The notes beneath the pieces were generated by a model. That model searched no databases. It was not told where the DNA came from and saw only the letters and a list, made by a program, of their open reading frames with translations. Shown here in pieces: positions 43,153-46,948 of a DNA stretch of 46,948 nt (position 1 is its first letter; every line of letters starts with the position of its first letter). This DNA comes from Clostridia bacterium. GTDB taxonomy: Bacteria > Bacillota > Clostridia > Christensenellales > UBA1242. Position numbers and translations under genes: made by a program. The stretch is from contig JAFVTW010000022.1 in the NCBI GenBank assembly GCA_017503005.1, positions 1 through 46,948 on the forward strand, written 5' to 3'.

Positions 43153-43947
43153 ATGACTGAGCAACTTAAAAACAAAACAATCATCTATACCTTACTAAAT
43201 ATAGCATATCTACTAGTGGTTTCTTTGGTTGCACTTGGCTCCTCAAAAATATTTGAGGGCTACACAGGACTTATAGTGGGTTTAGGGTTGATGCTTGTGT
43301 GTATACCATTTGCTGCTATATATAGTGGAAATCGAATAGTGTCTGCTGTTATTATAGGGCTAAATGCAGTGTTTACGGGTGTTGCTGTAAGTGTTTGCTA
43401 TACAGTGGGCGAGTTCGGCATAACTATTTTAGATTGTGTACAAGGTGTAGCATTAGGATTTGCTACATATATAGGATTTCACTTACTAAATAGTATTCCT
43501 TTTATGGTTAATCACAGAAAAACCAAATACTTTATAAATTCGGTTTTGGTTATTGCACTTATACTAGTGTATGCCTTTGCTTTTGAAATTTTAGAAAAAG
43601 ATATGTTTGTAATGGCAGCTATATTGTCTGCTATATCTCTAGCATTTGTTTTTGTAATGAGAAGACACGATTATACAATGGAGCAATTATTCAAAAGTCT
43701 GCTTATTTGTTCTTATAGTGTATTTGTAGTAGCTGTAATTGTTGCAGTAATTATTATAAGCGATGGCGATGCTGGCGATGGAATTGATATAGGTAAGCGT
43801 CCTACAAAGGCTGATGCAGAAATTGCTGATGTTGTACTTGCAGGGCTAGATGTTCCTGCAGTGGAAGACAATCAACCACCTGTACAAGAAGTAGCTGGTG
43901 AAAATCCAGAGGAGATAAACAAGAAAAAGGGGAATGACAATGGCTAA
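43153..43947 (+). CDS. polytopic membrane protein, unknown
   Basis: 264 residues from the ATG at 43153, 6 bases after GGAGGT; an ATG at 43150 overlaps the previous stop and lies only 3 bases from the site. About seven or eight hydrophobic helices span 10-200, then a 55-residue acidic hydrophilic tail (DGDAGDGIDIGKRPTKADAE onward). No family recognised. It lies between an Ig-like protein and a ComEC-like hydrolase in one operon; its end overlaps the next gene's start by 8 bases, so the three are probably made together at the envelope. Confidence 0.7.
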   Translation: MTEQLKNKTIIYTLLNIAYLLVVSLVALGSSKIFEGYTGLIVGLGLMLVCIPFAAIYSGNRIVSAVIIGLNAVFTGVAVSVCYTVGEFGITILDCVQGVALGFATYIGFHLLNSIPFMVNHRKTKYFINSVLVIALILVYAFAFEILEKDMFVMAAILSAISLAFVFVMRRHDYTMEQLFKSLLICSYSVFVVAVIVAVIIISDGDAGDGIDIGKRPTKADAEIADVVLAGLDVPAVEDNQPPVQEVAGENPEEINKKKGNDNG

Positions 43948-45076
43948 AAAGAAAAGTTTTTCCCTATTACTAACAGTGTTTTTGTGTATACTATCTATGG
44001 TTGTAGGTGCTTGTGTGGGCTTTGTAGGTGCACATTTATATGATAGACAAAATAATCCTATATACAAAAGCGATGTAGTATATGGTGGCGATATATCTTT
44101 CCACTTTATGGAATTAGGCAACAACTATACAGGTGACTGTGTGCTAATTAAGTGTGGCGATACCGAAATATTAGTAGATGGCGGCTCTAGAACAAATAGT
44201 GTAGACGACATTAAGTCTTATGTGGACGAATTTGTGACAGATGGTGTGATTGAATTTGGTATAATTACCCATGCTGACCGTGACCATATAGCTTGTTTTG
44301 CAGGTGACAATACTAATGATAGTTTGTTTGAGATATATGAGTTTGAAACAATTATAGATTTCCCTCGTACAAACAAAGATACAGCTACATACCAAACTTA
44401 TGTGGCAGAGAGAACAAAAGAAATACAAGCAGGTGCTACTCACTATACAGCACTACAATGCTACAACGAAACTGACGGGGCAAAGAGGAGCTACGAAATA
44501 GGTACAAATACCACACTAAATATTTTGTACAACTACTATTACGAAAACCATAGTTCAGACGAAAACAACTATTCTGTTTGTTTTCAAATAGAAGAAGGGG
44601 ACAATAAATATTTATTTACTGGCGACTTAGAGAAAGAAGGCGAAGAGGAATTAGTAAAACATAATACCTTGTCAAAGGTTAAACTATACAAAGCTGGGCA
44701 CCATGGTTCTAGAACATCTAGCAACGATTGCTTACTAGATATCATTCAACCAGAAATTTGTGTAGCTTGTTGTTGCTGTGGTTCAGTAGAATATACAAAC
44801 AACTTAGAAAATACTTTCCCTACACAAGAGTTTATAGATAGAATATCTAAGTGGACTACACAAGTATATGTGCCTACCGTGGGCGAAATTATACAATCTG
44901 GTGTAGATGAAATAGGTGACCCAGAATACGAAGATGTAGGATTTAGTAGTATGAATGGCGACATTGTGGTTAAATCTACGAAAGGTGTGGTTACTGTAGA
45001 GTGTTCAAACAACAATACTTTACTCAAAGATACTGTGTGGTTTAGCGAATATCGTACTAGACCTACAGGGTGGTAA
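43940..45076 (+). CDS. membrane-anchored metallo-beta-lactamase-fold hydrolase (ComEC C-terminal-like)
   Basis: 378 residues from the ATG at 43940 (GGGG 7 bases upstream). One N-terminal helix (about 9-33) anchors or exports it. The metal motif is ITHADRDHIA (H-x-D-x-D-H), preceded by DCVLIKCGDTEILVDGGS. The second half has YLFTGDLEKEGEEEL (metal Asp) and KAGHHGSRTSSND, the typical ComEC/Rec2 pattern K-x-x-H-H-G-S. Unlike ComEC it lacks the channel helices, so it belongs to the stand-alone competence-like hydrolases. ComEC-type domains degrade the incoming second DNA strand; the substrate here is unknown. Last gene of a three-gene operon. Confidence 0.85.
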   Translation: MAKKKSFSLLLTVFLCILSMVVGACVGFVGAHLYDRQNNPIYKSDVVYGGDISFHFMELGNNYTGDCVLIKCGDTEILVDGGSRTNSVDDIKSYVDEFVTDGVIEFGIITHADRDHIACFAGDNTNDSLFEIYEFETIIDFPRTNKDTATYQTYVAERTKEIQAGATHYTALQCYNETDGAKRSYEIGTNTTLNILYNYYYENHSSDENNYSVCFQIEEGDNKYLFTGDLEKEGEEELVKHNTLSKVKLYKAGHHGSRTSSNDCLLDIIQPEICVACCCCGSVEYTNNLENTFPTQEFIDRISKWTTQVYVPTVGEIIQSGVDEIGDPEYEDVGFSSMNGDIVVKSTKGVVTVECSNNNTLLKDTVWFSEYRTRPTGW

Positions 45077-45080
45077 ACAA

Positions 45081-45112
45081 AAAAGAACTAGATTTTCTAG
45101 TTCTTTTTTTGT
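45081..45112. terminator. bidirectional terminator
   Basis: AAAAGAACTAGA/TTCTAGTTCTTTT hairpin between converging genes, overlapping the end of the kinase gene. Confidence 0.8.
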
Positions 45113-45915
45113 ATTAGTTTTAAAGCTTCTCGTATTTTTTCTAGCTGGCAGTTAGTATTTTCTGGTTCTATAGCTAGTACATACTCAAAACAACATAGCT
45201 CTCTGTGCATTACAAATAAATTTACACTATGTTTGGTAATGTCTTCTTTTGAATACTCTATCATTTTGTCTACAAACCCATCACACATATCCCACATGCT
45301 AGCATAGTCCACCTCTGGCAAGAAGTATGCCATATTGCCAAAGTCTATTATGCCAGTTAAATTGTTTTGGCTATCTACAATCAAGTTGTCTGCCCATAGG
45401 TCGCCATGAGTTATACAAAAATTCTTTTTGCTATTTAGGTAATTATCAAATTCTTTTGCATATTCGTTTAGGGCTGATATTTCGGCTGTAGTCATATAGT
45501 CTTTTAAAATTTCTATATTGTTGTGTATCTTTTCCATTTCGTGATTGATAGCCCACTCTCTACCCCAGTGAATATCGGCATTGTGCATTTGGTAGTTAAA
45601 CTCTACTAGTTTCCTTGCCACATTTTCTATTTGGATAGGTGTTAGAGTGCTTGGCTTTAGGGGACTACCTTTTACAAGTGGGTATACAAGCGATCCAAAA
45701 GGGTATTCTTCGTTTGGCTCTATTAGTATCATATTGTGAGGGTAATCTACACAAGTTATTTTGCCGTCTAGTAGGTCGGCATTGTCTTTCATATCTTTGT
45801 AAGTATCAAAGGCATCGTCTCGGTTACCTACTAGTTGAATATAGTTGTCGTCTAGTAGGTATGCTGTGCTCATCATACCACTATTTAGTTTTTTCTTTGT
45901 TTTGTATTCTATCAT
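45097..45915 (-). CDS. aminoglycoside phosphotransferase-like kinase (APH/choline kinase superfamily)
   Basis: 272 residues. The catalytic Brenner motif is ITHGDLWADNLIVD and the metal motif is GIIDFGNMAYF, as in APH(3') and in choline or homoserine kinases. The Gly-rich loop region is GMMSTAYLLDD near the start. A resistance role cannot be inferred: this superfamily includes many small-metabolite kinases. It is soluble and cytosolic. No strong ribosome site is visible before the ATG (AAGGAT lies 9 bases away). Monocistronic. Confidence 0.78.
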   Translation of the reverse strand: MIEYKTKKKLNSGMMSTAYLLDDNYIQLVGNRDDAFDTYKDMKDNADLLDGKITCVDYPHNMILIEPNEEYPFGSLVYPLVKGSPLKPSTLTPIQIENVARKLVEFNYQMHNADIHWGREWAINHEMEKIHNNIEILKDYMTTAEISALNEYAKEFDNYLNSKKNFCITHGDLWADNLIVDSQNNLTGIIDFGNMAYFLPEVDYASMWDMCDGFVDKMIEYSKEDITKHSVNLFVMHRELCCFEYVLAIEPENTNCQLEKIREALKLIQKKN

Positions 45916-46048
45916 TATTTTAAAATCCTTGTTTTGTATATGTATAGGTCGGGGAAGACCTTTAGTATAACAATCAAATTATATCACGAACTTTCAAATT
46001 TTGATATCAAATGTTTGCTTCTTTTTTTGTGTGATAGTTTTAAAATAA

Positions 46049-46077
46049 TTTGAAAAAATCAAAAAGTATAGTACACT
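46049..46077 (+). promoter_or_regulatory. promoter of the RNA methyltransferase gene
   Basis: TTTGAA, 17-base spacer, TACACT; the predicted transcription start coincides with the start codon. Confidence 0.4.
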
Positions 46078-46083
46078 AAAAAT

Positions 46084-46948
46084 ATGAAAAACTTAGAATG
46101 TAAATATTTTAATATATGTGGTGGTTGTACACTATTAAATGTTGATTATGAAAAGCAACTTAAAGAAAAACAACATCAAGTGATCGAAGCTCTAGCTGAG
46201 TTCGGTCTTTCTCCTGTTGTAGAAAAAACTACAGGTATGTATTTCCCATACAAATATCGAAACAAGGTGCACCTTGCTATTCGTGATGTAAAGGGCGAAG
46301 CACAAGTGGGTTTCTTCGAAGAAAACAGCAACAAGATTGTAGATGTAGATAGTTGTCTACTGCACGATGTGTGGGTAAAACAACTGATAGAAATCACCCG
46401 TAGTTTTATTCGCAAATTCAAAATCAAACCTTACAACAAAAGAAAGAATGAGGGTACACTAAAGTATGTAGTAGCTAGAAAACTAGGCAACGAAATTATG
46501 GTTACTATGGTTGTTACTACTCAGGCATTCCCTGGCAGAGACTGGTTCTACGAAGAGCTAGTAAAAGTATTTAAGAATGTAAGCTTCTACCTAAATATAA
46601 ACAACCGAACCGACAATGCTGTATTTGATGAAGAGTTTGTGCATAAGGCTGGCTTCAAAAAACTTAGAGGAGAGATGCTAGGAGTTAGGTTTGAGCTGTC
46701 TCCAAATTCGTTTTTCCAAATCAATACACAAATTACTGAGAAGATATACAAACGAATTTTTGAAGAACTAAGAATCAATGATAAGTCAGTTATTCTTGAT
46801 TTATACTCAGGAATTGGCATCACAAGTCTAGTTTTTGCCAAAAACGGTGCAAATGTGGTTTCTATTGAAAGTATACCAGAAGCAGTAAACGATGCTAAAA
46901 ACTTGATTAAGCTAAACAAATGCGAATCTAATATTACACCTATGTTGG
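46084..46948 (+). CDS. TrmA/RlmD-family RNA (uracil-5-)-methyltransferase, 3' end cut by window
   Basis: 288 residues visible, out of an expected ~390-450; the end is beyond the window. The N-terminus has the Fe-S cysteines (C at 6, 12 and 15 in CKYFNICGGC), then LNVDYEKQLKEKQHQV, as in RlmD/RlmCD. The later part, LSPNSFFQINTQITEKIY, contains the conserved Q/N motif of the family, and the SAM-binding site follows in VILDLYSGIGITSLVFAK with VVSIES. The catalytic Cys and the last motif lie beyond the end. The enzyme makes 5-methyluridine in 23S rRNA or tRNA. No TRAM domain at the N-terminus. No ribosome site precedes the ATG. Confidence 0.88.
   Translation, partial: MKNLECKYFNICGGCTLLNVDYEKQLKEKQHQVIEALAEFGLSPVVEKTTGMYFPYKYRNKVHLAIRDVKGEAQVGFFEENSNKIVDVDSCLLHDVWVKQLIEITRSFIRKFKIKPYNKRKNEGTLKYVVARKLGNEIMVTMVVTTQAFPGRDWFYEELVKVFKNVSFYLNINNRTDNAVFDEEFVHKAGFKKLRGEMLGVRFELSPNSFFQINTQITEKIYKRIFEELRINDKSVILDLYSGIGITSLVFAKNGANVVSIESIPEAVNDAKNLIKLNKCESNITPML

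Noticed and set aside
1..46948. CRISPR array, complete insertion sequence or prophage
   Set aside because: No regularly spaced repeats, transposase, integrase or phage structural genes were seen in the window.

Overview
This is a low-GC, gene-dense bacterial window. It looks like an uncultured, probably gut-dwelling Firmicute (Clostridia/Bacilli-like). The signs are the AT-rich composition with A/T-ended codons and AGA arginine codons, purine-rich Shine-Dalgarno sites before most genes, plain hairpin/U-run terminators at nearly every gene end, separate AspRS and AsnRS, peptidase T, a YwaF-type membrane family, and surface proteins with Listeria-Bacteroides repeats. The assignment is inference; no rRNA gene is present.

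Layout. 0-4.2 kb: a Sel1-repeat protein, a minus-strand group (HD hydrolase, then a coupled DUF6978-like/DUF1828-like pair) and signal peptidase I. 4.4-8.8 kb: a giant CvpA-like membrane protein with about six 90-residue repeats, then a single-span membrane protein. 8.8-12 kb (minus): a tight operon of a two-component SUF system (SufC ATPase and one SufB/D scaffold), a nucleoside hydrolase with altered active-site residues and a conserved unknown. 12-15 kb: TtcA-like tRNA thiolase, CYTH protein and an orphan 477-residue protein. 15.1-18.2 kb: an ABC-2 exporter (ATPase and two permeases) with a YbaK deacylase. 18.4-24.8 kb: MFS carrier, small membrane protein, Nudix hydrolase, histidine phosphatase, adenosine deaminase, YwaF/TMEM164-like protein and IspH. 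24.9-29.7 kb: unknown membrane protein, tRNA-Arg beside a broken copy of itself, LRR-like protein and a cytosolic protein with a disordered tail. 29.7-36.6 kb: acyl-ACP thioesterase, aspS-asnS, Nudix hydrolase, membrane protein and peptidase T. 36.7-38.1 kb: a candidate structured RNA with its own promoter directly followed by a stand-alone reverse transcriptase. 38.2-41.5 kb: a nine-repeat surface protein with a transglutaminase-like domain. 41.6-46.9 kb: a second YwaF/TMEM164-like protein, tRNA-Gln, a three-gene envelope operon ending in a ComEC-like metallo-hydrolase, an aminoglycoside-phosphotransferase-like kinase and the start of a TrmA/RlmD-type RNA methyltransferase.

Most of the window is housekeeping: Fe-S assembly, tRNA modification and charging, isoprenoid and fatty-acid metabolism, peptide and nucleoside salvage. 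The strongest candidate for an undescribed system is the RNA-reverse transcriptase unit at 36.73-38.11 kb. A roughly 130-nt RNA, closed by inverted repeats and starting where a good promoter predicts, sits 15 bases before an RT that has YSDD and an altered QG box but no maturase or nuclease domain. The layout resembles retron and DRT-type defence units without matching the canonical retron signatures I could check. Second-tier items are the DUF6978/DUF1828-like pair, the repeat-bearing CvpA-like giant, the torn tRNA-Arg duplicate and the block-duplicated surface protein.
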